Origin: Bacteroidales bacterium UBA6267
Lineage (GTDB): Bacteria > Bacteroidota > Bacteroidia > Bacteroidales > UBA1556
Direction of reading: 5' to 3'
Length of the DNA stretch: 64,000 nucleotides
Assembly (NCBI GenBank): GCA_002440745.1
Contig: DJVB01000044.1
Coordinates: 78,734 to 142,733 of the forward strand
In this document: in pieces, positions 45,401 through 53,991 of the stretch
Layout of the letters: each line of letters starts with the position of its first letter
Numbering within the stretch: position 1 is the first letter of the stretch
Notes under the pieces: generated by a model
Databases searched by the model: none
What the model was told of the DNA's origin: nothing
Seen by the model: only the letters and a program-made list of their open reading frames with translations
Position numbers and translations under genes: made by a program

Positions 45401-48018
45401 TCTGCCGGAACATCCTCAAATACAATATTTTCGATATCGCAGTCGAAACCCGCAAAAACGGCATCATCATCCCCAACAAGGTCGAAATGACCATTGCGCA
45501 GATAGGGTGGACGTGTCAGAATTTCGAGCCCTTCGAAGCGGATTCCACTAAGGCTCATTCCCGGAATTTGGTCAATATTTTCATTGAAAACAATATCCCC
45601 GGTCATTGTCAAAGATGCTCTAACCATGCTACCTTGAACTAATACGCTGAGTCTTGTAGTAGTATCTAACTCAATTTTTGCACTCCAAAGATCTGCATCT
45701 AACTGATCAGTTGGCTTTGCTTTGAATAGGTAATTTGTGCGGTTGTTGCTGTAATTCATATTAGCTTCATAACCGACAGGAGTCTCCGAAAGATCGGTTT
45801 TTATATCTCCTTTCATGAATCCTTTTAACCATTCACTTTGCACAAACTTGAGCTCCAATCGTTTAATGGTAAAATCCCATCCGTCTAAAGTCCCGGGATT
45901 GTCGTTTGTAAGCACGTCATTTCCGGTAACTTCCGTAGTATATCCGCCCTCGTCGTAGATGAAATGATGGGCATGAACCTGTGTGGGCGTACCGTTTTGC
46001 TTATTGAAAAAATTGGGGGTTTCTACTAAAAAATGAGGTGCATACACGCCTTCCCATTGATTTCCGGTGATGCCGGGATAGGCCGTTGGAAACACAATAT
46101 TATTAGGATTTTCGGTGGAAGAATGGTCGATATAAAGGGTGCTTAATCTGAAATTGAAATCGTTGAGTTGGGCAAGGCGAACATTTCTTGCTAAAACTGC
46201 ATCATCCGTAATGGATTGTCCTTCAAAGGATAATCGAGCTACCCAATTGTCGGGATTCACTGCCTCGACAACAAATTTTGCGGCCACTTTTTTATCTACA
46301 ATCGGTTGAAACTGATCGTTTAATGGAATCAGTTCAGTCCCTGAAAAGTTAACCTGCCCGGCAATATGATATCTTTGAACTCCATCACAGTTGATGTCGG
46401 CATAAGTTCCGGTAAGGGAATTAGAGTTGCCCGGCTCAAAGACTAAGTCGTAGGTCGTTGATGGGCTGTAAGTTACTTTGTTCAGCAGAACCATCTTAGT
46501 GTTATTGTCGCCACCCGCAGGACCTGCCGGAGTGATGCAAACATGGTCGATGCCGAGAATCAGCTTTTTGTAGCTTGAATATAAATCGCCTTGCATCACA
46601 TAGCCGCTAACCATATTCATAAATGCACCTTGGGCAGTAAGTCTCATATCAGTGATTACTAACGGGTTTGCTCCTGCTCCATAGCTTATTGGCAGTGGAA
46701 CACCTTGATTTGCGGTAGATCCTGAGGAGTTCATGGCCGTGGCTATCGAAGTGCTTTGGTCAATGACGGTGTGATAAATCGCATTCATATCTTCATCGCC
46801 TGTGGGTTGGAAAGTACCGGTGGCGGTGAAACAGCTTATGGAAGTTAGGGCTTGTTTCTGATTAGCGATGATTGATCCCCCAAATAGCTGATAATTAGTG
46901 TTAATCTGAGCTTTTTCGAAACGCACACTGATGGGTAATTGCCAAAATAGAATTGGAATAATAACTCCACTGCCGGAATACCCGTGTGCTGATTTTTGGA
47001 CGTTGATTACACGAACCCTAAAATAACCGGCTTGTACCACATCGTCGGGATTCAGATTGGCAATCATTGTTGTGTTTCGCGGCATATTTGGAGGTTGACA
47101 ACCTAAACCGCAGACAAATGGTAATCCGCCAATACCTTTATTTTCGTTTTCAAAATAGCGAAAAGTTACTAAATCACTTTTGCCGTCATTATTGATATTT
47201 GCTCCGGCAGATGCACCTTTTGCGGTAATTTGCATGGTGTAGGTTTTTCCGGGAATCATGGTTGGATGCCCCGGCCCAAATACTAAAACATTGGCCATCA
47301 TATCGGTTTCTTCATAGAAAACCAGATTTTGGCTGCGAATTGCATCATAAGGATTCACACCATCCGGCACTTCCGCAATACGCAAATCGTACAGAATCAC
47401 TGACCCGGGCGCAATAACAGAAGTCCAGCGAATTATAAGATTTTGTGGCGTCATGGCTTCAACGTCCACATTATTCAGTGGAAACTGAATCACAGGTGGT
47501 TCGGCTGCAATAATCTGCATTTTGTTGGAGCAACCTGTGGGCTCGGTACCGCTTAAAGGCTTCACTGTTACGTTGTCGAAAGCCTGAATACAAAGGGAAT
47601 AGATGCCGTCAGGGATACGTTGCGACTGGATAATTTGTTTCTGGCTAATTCCGGTATAACGGATGTTTTCGATGGAAATGCCGCTGTAAATATTGGCGAA
47701 CTCATTGCTCGAAAGCGTTTTCACTTCTCCGGGTCTAAGCGTTATCGGATTGGATGGAACCGTTGTTTCAGGAATGGTAACCGTTATTCCGTTATGTCCG
47801 TCCAATTTCACCCGAAAACGAAGCGTATAGCTATTGTTCATGTCGGTGTTTTGAATCACCACGGTTGCTAAGGACGGCAACTCTGTAATCTCGGAAAATG
47901 TTACCGGATAGGGTGGAGCCAGAATCGTCTGAATTTGAATTGGGCTGTTTTGTGAAATAGCTGCAAACCAATGCGTTGAAAGGATAAGCAGCATCAAGAT
48001 AGTTTTAAAATGTTTCAT
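42445..48018 (-). CDS. Giant TANFOR-like secreted/outer-membrane protein
   Basis: The 1857-aa protein has a signal peptide (TILMLLILSTHWFAAISQ). The first about 300 residues have the features of the TANFOR domain of large Bacteroidota surface proteins: IQTILAPPYPVTFSE, LPSLATVVIQNTDMN, IPDGIYSLCIQAFDN, TGCSNKMQIIAAEPPVIQFP, IPGKTYTMQITAKG. The middle (about 560-1300) is long beta-strand-rich sequence with barrel/beta-helix character and Asp-rich loops (DINCDG, DINSNG). The C-terminal about 450 residues look like further beta-sandwich modules. There is no T9SS sorting domain at the end. It is co-transcribed with the 77-aa, FN3 and barrel-like genes. The role is unknown; the TANFOR name is from memory of the family. 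Confidence 0.65.
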   Translation of the reverse strand: MKHFKTILMLLILSTHWFAAISQNSPIQIQTILAPPYPVTFSEITELPSLATVVIQNTDMNNSYTLRFRVKLDGHNGITVTIPETTVPSNPITLRPGEVKTLSSNEFANIYSGISIENIRYTGISQKQIIQSQRIPDGIYSLCIQAFDNVTVKPLSGTEPTGCSNKMQIIAAEPPVIQFPLNNVDVEAMTPQNLIIRWTSVIAPGSVILYDLRIAEVPDGVNPYDAIRSQNLVFYEETDMMANVLVFGPGHPTMIPGKTYTMQITAKGASAGANINNDGKSDLVTFRYFENENKGIGGLPFVCGLGCQPPNMPRNTTMIANLNPDDVVQAGYFRVRVINVQKSAHGYSGSGVIIPILFWQLPISVRFEKAQINTNYQLFGGSIIANQKQALTSISCFTATGTFQPTGDEDMNAIYHTVIDQSTSIATAMNSSGSTANQGVPLPISYGAGANPLVITDMRLTAQGAFMNMVSGYVMQGDLYSSYKKLILGIDHVCITPAGPAGGDNNTKMVLLNKVTYSPSTTYDLVFEPGNSNSLTGTYADINCDGVQRYHIAGQVNFSGTELIPLNDQFQPIVDKKVAAKFVVEAVNPDNWVARLSFEGQSITDDAVLARNVRLAQLNDFNFRLSTLYIDHSSTENPNNIVFPTAYPGITGNQWEGVYAPHFLVETPNFFNKQNGTPTQVHAHHFIYDEGGYTTEVTGNDVLTNDNPGTLDGWDFTIKRLELKFVQSEWLKGFMKGDIKTDLSETPVGYEANMNYSNNRTNYLFKAKPTDQLDADLWSAKIELDTTTRLSVLVQGSMVRASLTMTGDIVFNENIDQIPGMSLSGIRFEGLEILTRPPYLRNGHFDLVGDDDAVFAGFDCDIENIVFEDVPADNSGGNSPSNASRKALKFDLNINFGAEGAGFNANSEIKIKAKRNNTTKKWEAEGLDVGSIDISGSVSVVSIDGKMDWFSKDPTLGQGFKGKIDATFLDELEIGSNVLFGSKDDFNFWYADGRVLLNKSQRLISEIGIRGFAGGAYYNMLPTVTPNTNMFGRTRYTPSYRAVKNGWGFKAAALLSTVEDESSMNGTAQIEISFRGSNFNSVEFSSNMALFRDINSNGTFSPNAMVEVEGTMRLTGRGSNMAFDASFGYNINIPPTGVQFIWGERMGRTEADRPVQLHFSANDWYVWLGHPSQGTGAQQYKTMLGLQMGLRYKLFGKTKSFSVDDNVYFAMGSVLPSAPSLPKEVEELNLPSFDMAAGSSAGVMTGNHIRFDMPRITAFEVWGNGISFTAGAGLGFDAAITKTYGVTCNGNADYGMDGWRINGQGYLFGHAGMDGSIMGKRFTLAEVKMAAGLTAKLPNPSYFKAAVALSLRLPVYGSYTARTSFTVGKDCDFEVDESFTEDLALQRLISSMQFNQTVDSVYAYDKYFRANVALEIPLVHEEIYQMGDGSTLKTKMQYSVVLEKKVNGQWQDVARVYPTYTTVSSNQNAPIRIIAPGQTKNLRIYLTNGELYPLLEPGNQYQLKFKATLMHAFDNDPYQPLKDANGVEAYEVRSLRFVTKAAEPMVITSVSGAAPALNQRYFYMGDYLGNSKCYLDYDNEHVFDSYNNFHMIEVIWTDVYTGENYYSGASKVIGQNRLEYALPENRTSRLKPRKGRIYKVTFNVVYETIDQQDAEREIYTYYFRTSHYNTFADKVNDLQYLSHRTLLSSSTNGKYYTILFSGKEPFGRGENIDLNYNTILNSSTQTNHIWSLNRIALMTYAMQNNIQIANLTDEFRINQLRYPHLGDLTSSEIRAAEYTAPQNQYGQRIAVLEYDWKLNNYTSTVHILVQLHRQQNGLNVTNYRQSPSTGKAKLNINGTKPIEFDIFDITTAHRSKQ

Positions 48019-48028
48019 ACCTATTTAG

Positions 48029-48262
48029 TTATTTGATTAGAATTTGTTTTGATTCTGTTTTGTTAAAGGTTTTTATCTTTAAGACATAACTTCCTGATTC
48101 TACAGCAAATGGAAGGTTTATAAAATCCAGATTTTTAATTTCAGTTTCATAAACCGGATTTTCCATTTCAGGAAGTTTGAAAATCTCCAATAAAGCGTTG
48201 CTGACCATTTCCTCAAAATGGATCATCAAATGTTGGTTGATATGATTCGCGATAAATTTCAT
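48029..48262 (-). CDS. 77-aa sorting-domain-like peptide, first gene of the operon
   Basis: A small protein of 77 residues without a signal peptide. Its second half (DFINLPFAVESGSYVLKIKT then ESKQILIK) has the strand pattern and closing basic motif of T9SS C-terminal domains, and the first half (MIHFEEMVSNALLEIFKL) replaces the usual start. Since it lacks a secretion signal it cannot be ordinary cargo. It could be a cytoplasmic decoy, a regulatory leader, or the remainder of a larger gene. It lies 10 nt upstream of the 1857-aa gene. Its promoter is weak (TTGTTTTG at 48298-48291, one mismatch), next to the repeat array. Confidence 0.5.
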   Translation of the reverse strand: MKFIANHINQHLMIHFEEMVSNALLEIFKLPEMENPVYETEIKNLDFINLPFAVESGSYVLKIKTFNKTESKQILIK

Positions 48263-48310
48263 AAAAATGATTTAGTTTAAAAATTCGCTGCAAAACAACA
48301 TCTGAAAATC

Positions 48311-48394
48311 CTGTTCACCAAATATTATAGGGTGACATCAGGTGTACATGGCATGAAAAACAGGTAAACATTAGGTTGACATTTGGTGTTTTTT
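48311..48394. promoter_or_regulatory. 11-bp-periodic direct-repeat array, candidate operator
   Basis: Units AGGGTGACATC (48329-48339), AGGTGTACATG (48340-48350), AGGTAAACATT (48362-48372) and AGGTTGACATT (48373-48383) keep an exact 11-nt phase. One 11-nt slot (48351-48361) is degenerate and a final partial TGGTG sits at 48384. The consensus is AGGTnnACAT. An inverted copy (TGGTGAACAG on the minus strand) lies at 48320-48311, at the -33 position of the weak leftward promoter. Confidence 0.65.
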
Positions 48395-48471
48395 TATTTT
48401 TTAAGACGTTAAATATCAATTATTTAGAAAAAATGAGTTATATAAAAATGAAAACGCCTATTTCTTCATTG

Positions 48472-48500
48472 TTGGTAACATGTATTAAAGCGTATATTTG
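48472..48500 (+). promoter_or_regulatory. Promoter of the TPR-HTH regulator gene
   Basis: TTG (48472-48474), an 18-nt spacer and TATATTTG (48493-48500) match the consensus. The leader is about 55 nt, and AAAGGAG precedes the ATG. Confidence 0.65.
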
Positions 48501-48559
48501 TCCATCGTTGGAGCTAAACTCCGGCATCTACAACAGACATCAACCCAAAGGAGATTTTT

Positions 48560-50251
48560 ATGAAGCAAACTTGCATTCTTTTTTTAGCATTGATTTTTGC
48601 ATTAATTCCGCACAAATCCTTCCCAAAAGACTTATCCGAAAACTATATTGATTCGCTTCTAAGTGGGAAAACGCCACAGGAGCAGTTCGACATTATCCAC
48701 AGGCATTTACCACAATATTCAGATAAGGAGTTGACCACCCGCTTGCGCCTTAGTCGAAAAATGCTCAAGGTAGCAAAGGAGTTGAATGCTCCCAAATATC
48801 TTGGCAGAGCCTATTATGAATTGGGTTATTCTTACGAAATAATTGGCGAAAACGATAAAGCGATTGAGTCTTGCCTCACTGCTTTAAAACATCTTAATGA
48901 AGCTCAGGATACTCATTATATTGCATTGACATACAATGAAATAGGTCTTATTTACACGTCCAGCACACAAGATTGGAAACAGTATAAAGCTATAGAATAT
49001 TTCAAGAAGTTTTTGGAGCTTCAACAGCTTCGTAAAGATACGGCTGAAATTGCGGGTGCTATTTCAAATATTGGGTTTTCTTATATCAATATGAATAAAT
49101 GGGATTCTGCACTGTATTTTAGCAGAATCGCCCTTGACTTGCGGTTGAAAATTAATCAGGAAAGAACTATCCCAATTTCTTTAGGAAATGTCGGACTTTC
49201 CTTATATCATCATGGAAAAATTGATAGCGCATTGTTGCTTTATAACCAAGCAATAGTTTATTATGAAAATCAAAAAAACTATTATGGTTTATTTGAAGTT
49301 TTGACTAATATAACCAATGTTTATTATGAAAAAGGAGATTTAATAAATGCTGAGAAAATCTTAAATCGTAAGCAAAAACTTGCAGATGAAATTGAGAGTA
49401 AATCTCTTGACCGTTTCATGGAATATGCTTGGATGCTTTTTTACAAAAAGCAGGGAAATTACCAACGGGCCTTAGAATATTTCGAGAGATTTTATAAAAT
49501 GACAGATTCCCTTCGCGGGGAAAGGGTGGAGGAGCGCATGGCTACATTGCAAGCCGTTTATGAAGTGGAGAAAAGAGAGAATGAAATACAACTGCTTAAA
49601 CAAGAGCAACTTAATCGACAACAGAGAAATCGTTTTGCAATAATAACCCTGATCTTAGCTATGGTTGGTTTGGCGCTATTGATTGTGATTTTAATTGTAA
49701 AACGCCGCAAAGATGCCGAAATCCATCAGCAAAAGGAGATTGTTTTTGAACGGGAAAAGGATTTAGCAAAAAGCGAGGTAGAAAAGTCGAAGCTAAAAGA
49801 GCAAGAGTTGAACACGCAGTTGGAATATAAGTCGAAGCAATTGACCTCTCATGCCTTGAATATGATGAAGAAAAACCAGTTTCTTCACGAGTTGGAAGCT
49901 GATATTTCTAACATTGGCAAAAAAGCCTCTGATGAAGTGAAAGGGCAACTTCGTTCGTTGAATTTAGCAGTGAAGCGAATGAATAAAAGTGAGAAGGATT
50001 GGGAGCTTTTCAAGAGTTATTTTGAGGAGGTGAATGTGGGATTCTATGAAAACCTCAATAAAAAACTGCCCGGCTTATCCACTAACGATTATCGGATGTG
50101 TGCACTTATTCGTTTGAATATGAACATTAAAGAATCGGCGGCTGTACTGAATATCTCGCCCGAAAGTGTGAAAACTGCCCGACATCGCCTGCGCAAGAAA
50201 CTCGACCTCGCCCCCGAAACCGACCTGCATGAATTTATTCAGGGAGTGTGA
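48560..50251 (+). CDS. TPR sensor/HTH (LuxR-like) transmembrane regulator
   Basis: The 563-aa protein has an N-terminal signal segment (MKQTCILFLALIFALIPHKSF). About six tetratricopeptide repeats lie in residues 40-330 (RAYYELGYSYEIIGENDKAIE, ALTYNEIGLIYTSS, AISNIGFSYINMNKWDSAL, NVGLSLYHHGKIDSALLLY). One transmembrane helix follows (FAIITLILAMVGLALLIVIL), then a coiled coil (residues 395-440), and a C-terminal helix-turn-helix (LIRLNMNIKESAAVLNISPESVKTARHRLRKKL). TPRs would be periplasmic and the HTH cytoplasmic. It diverges from the giant-protein operon across a repeat array, which makes it the likely regulator of that operon. Confidence 0.85.
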   Translation: MKQTCILFLALIFALIPHKSFPKDLSENYIDSLLSGKTPQEQFDIIHRHLPQYSDKELTTRLRLSRKMLKVAKELNAPKYLGRAYYELGYSYEIIGENDKAIESCLTALKHLNEAQDTHYIALTYNEIGLIYTSSTQDWKQYKAIEYFKKFLELQQLRKDTAEIAGAISNIGFSYINMNKWDSALYFSRIALDLRLKINQERTIPISLGNVGLSLYHHGKIDSALLLYNQAIVYYENQKNYYGLFEVLTNITNVYYEKGDLINAEKILNRKQKLADEIESKSLDRFMEYAWMLFYKKQGNYQRALEYFERFYKMTDSLRGERVEERMATLQAVYEVEKRENEIQLLKQEQLNRQQRNRFAIITLILAMVGLALLIVILIVKRRKDAEIHQQKEIVFEREKDLAKSEVEKSKLKEQELNTQLEYKSKQLTSHALNMMKKNQFLHELEADISNIGKKASDEVKGQLRSLNLAVKRMNKSEKDWELFKSYFEEVNVGFYENLNKKLPGLSTNDYRMCALIRLNMNIKESAAVLNISPESVKTARHRLRKKLDLAPETDLHEFIQGV

Positions 50252-50262
50252 GAAAGGTTTTT

Positions 50263-50303
50263 ATAAAAAAAATCCCGAGATACGAAATCTCGGGATTTTT
50301 TGT
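50263..50303. terminator. Bidirectional terminator
   Basis: A 10-bp stem ATCCCGAGAT/ATCTCGGGAT with loop ACGAA is flanked by eight A and seven T. It serves the rightward regulator gene and the leftward 50320 gene. Confidence 0.9.
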
Positions 50304-50319
50304 TGATAGTAAAAAAGAT

Positions 50320-50865
50320 TTATTCCACAAAAACCTTTTCGGTGAAGGTGCCGTTTTGGGTGATGATGCGCACAACATAGATGCCGGAGGAATATGTCCA
50401 ACTGCTGAGGCGATAGGTGCCGATTCCTTTTTGAATAGCTATTTCTTCGCTCATTAGTTGCCGACCCTCAAGGGTATAAACACCAACTGTAACCTGTTGA
50501 TTCACAGTTGAGTTCATTACAATATTCAGGTTGCGAGAGTGATCAGTGAAGATACCGTTGAGCGATTCGGTATTATTTGCCGGAGTCAGTTGTATGGTTT
50601 TGCTAACCGTGGTTGTGCCATCGTAGTCGGTTTGGCGAAGGCGATAATAGGTTGTTGCTTGCGGCATCTCCGCATCAAGGAAGCTATAATGACGCTCCAC
50701 ATTGCTATTGCCTGCACCTGCCACACGACCAACTTCAACAAAGTTTCTTCCATCCTGCCCACGCTCCACCGTGAAGTAGTCGTTATTGACTTCGGAAGAA
50801 GTAACCCACTTCAAATCAACACCTTCAGCTTGAAGTTGAGCAGTGAAGGAGAGGAGGTTGATGGG
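50320..50865 (-). repeat. Duplicated CTD-coding segment, copy 1
   Basis: 546 nt align without gaps to 54094-54639 (constant offset 3774). I count about 18 mismatches by eye, about 97% identity, ending abruptly at the LPINLL codons. Confidence 0.9.
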
Positions 50866-52479
50866 GAGGGTTGAACCGTCTCCATCTTGATCTCCAGGAG
50901 TAGCATATGTTGTTGAACTTGAAGACCAATCACCGGGCGAAGATTGAATGGAACGGTTGCCAGAACTTGCAACTCCGGTTTGAGTATCATCAATTACTGT
51001 TTCTGCTTTTGATCCGTCGTCATAAACAAATTTCCATCTTCGGCCAGTTCCAAAATATAAATTCGTATTACCTTGATAGAAATTACATCCGGTTGGTATT
51101 GCTCCCCATTCAGATTCGAAGGTAGCTTGATTATTACCTCTTGAGACTAAAACATAACCGTTTTGAGGAATTTGTGCACCTGATGGGAAATCCCATGTGT
51201 ATTCATAAGCGCCTGAGGATGAAAACCTCTGTAAGTTACAATTGCTTAAATCAATTATATTATTTGAAGTATTATAAAGCTCCAAAAACTCATTGTTAAA
51301 TGCCGAAGCATCTGATACTTCACTAATATAGACTACACCGACAGATGGTGTTTGCAACGAAGGTGCAGCGTCCGTAGTTTCAGTTGCCTGTGGCTCACTT
51401 CCTGTTTTATAATCAATATTGCTACCACTATTGGTATATGGCCAAATTTTGAAGTAATAGGTTGTGGATGCTGTTAGACCGCTGAAAGTTACAGATTCTG
51501 TACCTTGAGTGATATTTTTCACCAAAGCAGCATCTGATTCAGGAGTGCCATCACTAGGATCAATAATAGCTGCATAACTTGTTGCGGAAGCTTTTATTAA
51601 ATACCCGTCAGGTACCTGTGCACCAGTGGCATCTGTCCATGTAAGGGTAATTGAGTTATGTGTGGTTGCGCTGGTTGTTGCAGCAAAACCTGTGGCGTGG
51701 TTGGAGGGTTCGGGAGCTACCCATTGTGCATACAAAGTAGTGTTGGCAGCAATACTAAAAGTAGCTGCGGGTGCATAAGTGGTTCCGCTACCATTTGCCG
51801 CCGTATTCCAATTATTAAAAGTATATCCGGTTTTCACTAATGAACCTGTATTGCCAAGGACTGTAACATTAGCACCTGAAGCATAAGGGCTGCTCGGATC
51901 AGTTGGGGCAGTGCCACCGGTTGAACCATTGCCATCGTAGGTTACAGTGTAAGTGGTTGCACCTGAAGTGTAAGTAACCGAAAAACTTACCAAATAAAAT
52001 CTTGTCTTGCTAGACGTGCCTTTACTATAAAATTCAACAGAACTTGTGGCGTTTATAGCACCCGTTGTGTTAGAAGTAGTTCCGTCCGAAAAACTTCCCG
52101 CTTCAGAGCCGCCATCCACAGCGTAGCCAACCGGCCCATCGCCATCACCTGATGCTTTGGTAACAGTAGCGCTTGTAATCTTGTAACCGCTTGCCACCAT
52201 TATTTTTACAGAGCCCCCTTTTGTTGCGTTTTGGTATAAACGCACCGCAGAGCCAGAAGTATAATAAGTAGGATTCGTTGCACTACTATTTTTCGCAAAA
52301 GTGAAAGTAATCTTACTATCTGTGGTGTTACGTACAGATGTTCCAACAACAGTAGCATTTGCCAGTCCCATGGATGACATTGCGTAATTTACTGTCGTCT
52401 GCCCCGAACCATTCACTCCAATCAGAAACAATACAGCCATAAAGGCCGGTTTTAAAATTCGTAATAAATTCTTTTTCAT
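50320..52479 (-). CDS. T9SS cargo: InlB-type repeat, FN3, lamin-tail domain, sorting domain
   Basis: The 719-aa protein has a signal peptide. Four regions follow: an N-terminal beta-sandwich (about 30-170), an InlB B-repeat-like segment (VTYDGNGSTGGTAPTDP ... TTLYAQW, about 175-255), an FN3 domain (SITLTWTDATGAQVPDGYLIK) and a lamin-tail-like domain (YISEVSDASAFNNEFLELYNTS, WDFPSGAQIPQNGYVLVSRG). The last about 180 residues begin LPINLLSFTAQL and end in a type A sorting domain (VTVGVYTLEGRQLMSEE, SSGIYVVRI, EKVFVE). It is probably exported by the T9SS and anchored to the surface. It lies 21 nt after the endonuclease gene, so they form an operon. Confidence 0.85.
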   Translation of the reverse strand: MKKNLLRILKPAFMAVLFLIGVNGSGQTTVNYAMSSMGLANATVVGTSVRNTTDSKITFTFAKNSSATNPTYYTSGSAVRLYQNATKGGSVKIMVASGYKITSATVTKASGDGDGPVGYAVDGGSEAGSFSDGTTSNTTGAINATSSVEFYSKGTSSKTRFYLVSFSVTYTSGATTYTVTYDGNGSTGGTAPTDPSSPYASGANVTVLGNTGSLVKTGYTFNNWNTAANGSGTTYAPAATFSIAANTTLYAQWVAPEPSNHATGFAATTSATTHNSITLTWTDATGAQVPDGYLIKASATSYAAIIDPSDGTPESDAALVKNITQGTESVTFSGLTASTTYYFKIWPYTNSGSNIDYKTGSEPQATETTDAAPSLQTPSVGVVYISEVSDASAFNNEFLELYNTSNNIIDLSNCNLQRFSSSGAYEYTWDFPSGAQIPQNGYVLVSRGNNQATFESEWGAIPTGCNFYQGNTNLYFGTGRRWKFVYDDGSKAETVIDDTQTGVASSGNRSIQSSPGDWSSSSTTYATPGDQDGDGSTLPINLLSFTAQLQAEGVDLKWVTSSEVNNDYFTVERGQDGRNFVEVGRVAGAGNSNVERHYSFLDAEMPQATTYYRLRQTDYDGTTTVSKTIQLTPANNTESLNGIFTDHSRNLNIVMNSTVNQQVTVGVYTLEGRQLMSEEIAIQKGIGTYRLSSWTYSSGIYVVRIITQNGTFTEKVFVE

Positions 52480-52500
52480 AATTATTTAGTTTTTGTGTTA

Positions 52501-53706
52501 TTAATTTGTTTTCTTAGAGGTTTGCGGTATTACTCCATCGGTTTTGTAGGTGATGGAAGTGCCGCTTCCCATATAGCTGTATATTTTAAAATAATATGTT
52601 GTATTTCCTTGTAAATCAGTGAAAGTACAAGTTTGAGTGCCTTGAGCCACATGCTTATCGGTGCTGCTTTCGGCAATTTCCACTCCGTCAACGGGGTCGG
52701 CAATGGAGCTAAATCCAATGCTGCTCATACGTATCAGATAACCGGCGGGGAGCACTGCTCCGGTGGCATCGGTCCATTGCAAGGTAATCTTTCGCGCACT
52801 AAACTCCGCCACATGATTGATAGGCTCCGGTTTCACCGGTGCATAAGCGCTCCATATTTGGTTAGCATATTCGGGGTGGTCGATAAAGGGGTTGCGATTG
52901 CCTTGTATGCCATACACATCGTCGTTGCGGTCAATTTCCTTCTGGCTAACAGGGTCATCGGCATGCCATTGCAGCAGCATGGTGATATACCATGAGTCAA
53001 AAGCCGGGTAGGTGGTGCCGTTTAAAACACTGTTTGCAAAGGTTTGCCATCCTGCAATCCTGCTGGCGTAGCGTACGGCCATATACATCTGAGAACGTGC
53101 AAAGTCGCCTTTGTATTCATCTATCGGCTCAAAAACGGTTCCGGTATAACCTGATGTAGAGCTTGTTCCTACTTTGCTTCCGTTTAAGCTTGTCCAACTT
53201 GCCGAGCCAACTTCTCCAAAAGGATAATTTCCCCTTTCATTGTTTACTTTCCCATCGGTAGGGTATAGATGAAACAAATCGGTGTACATCGTATCAGAGG
53301 ATGAAGAGCCGCCTCCCCACCATGAGTTTGGCCAACTGTGCTCACGATTATAACAGTCTCCTTCATAAGTATAACTCCCACATTGGTCAGATATGAAGGT
53401 AAACTCATAAGGTGGTGTTCCCGATGGATTATCGGAATACATATCCCAAACCTTACCATTGGTTTTCTGGTCAGTTGTCTGAAAATCAGTCCATAATTGG
53501 GTATAAGTTCTCACCGTATGATTTTTAATAATATTGTGTAATGCTTGCTGTAACAATGAACCTGTTTTTCCCGTAGCAGGGTCGTAATATCCGGCCGGTT
53601 GTCCGATAAGGTCAAACGGCATTGCTGCTAAGAGAATCAACTGGGAAGTGAACGCAATTTTGACGAATTTTAAAGCTAAATTTGTCAAGTTAAAATGTTT
53701 TGCCAT
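52501..53706 (-). CDS. Secreted endonuclease I-family nuclease with FN3 domain
   Basis: The 401-aa protein has a signal peptide (FTSQLILLAAMPFDLIGQ). The endonuclease I domain (about residues 35-285) shows YEGDCYNREHSWPNSWWGG (catalytic His), MYTDLFHLYPTDGKVNNERG and NRNPFIDHPEY. A C-terminal FN3 domain follows (ITLQWTDATGAVLPAGYLIRMS) that resembles the FN3 of the next gene. It degrades DNA and RNA outside the cell in characterised relatives. No T9SS sorting domain ends the protein, unlike the downstream gene. A -7 box TAGTTTTG is at 53779-53772. Confidence 0.9.
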   Translation of the reverse strand: MAKHFNLTNLALKFVKIAFTSQLILLAAMPFDLIGQPAGYYDPATGKTGSLLQQALHNIIKNHTVRTYTQLWTDFQTTDQKTNGKVWDMYSDNPSGTPPYEFTFISDQCGSYTYEGDCYNREHSWPNSWWGGGSSSSDTMYTDLFHLYPTDGKVNNERGNYPFGEVGSASWTSLNGSKVGTSSTSGYTGTVFEPIDEYKGDFARSQMYMAVRYASRIAGWQTFANSVLNGTTYPAFDSWYITMLLQWHADDPVSQKEIDRNDDVYGIQGNRNPFIDHPEYANQIWSAYAPVKPEPINHVAEFSARKITLQWTDATGAVLPAGYLIRMSSIGFSSIADPVDGVEIAESSTDKHVAQGTQTCTFTDLQGNTTYYFKIYSYMGSGTSITYKTDGVIPQTSKKTN

Positions 53707-53991
53707 AGACTTTTATATGTATTACTAATACATCTGCCGACTTATTCTTACAAGAAGAATCTAATCCGCCACAAAACTAATTTTTTGGGTTCGAGCGTAG
53801 GTTTTCGGAATTTTATTTTAACGCTAAAAGTTCGTTAACTAAAGGTTATTTTTTGCTTTATGTAAACTTTGTTTAAAAGTTTTTGTAGGAGGAATGGGTT
53901 TTTGATTAAAACTTTTTGGTGGAGATGCCGTTTTGGGTTGCTTTGTTTTACAATCTTCCTTTTTTGGTCATGCCTTTACATTTCCTATTTT

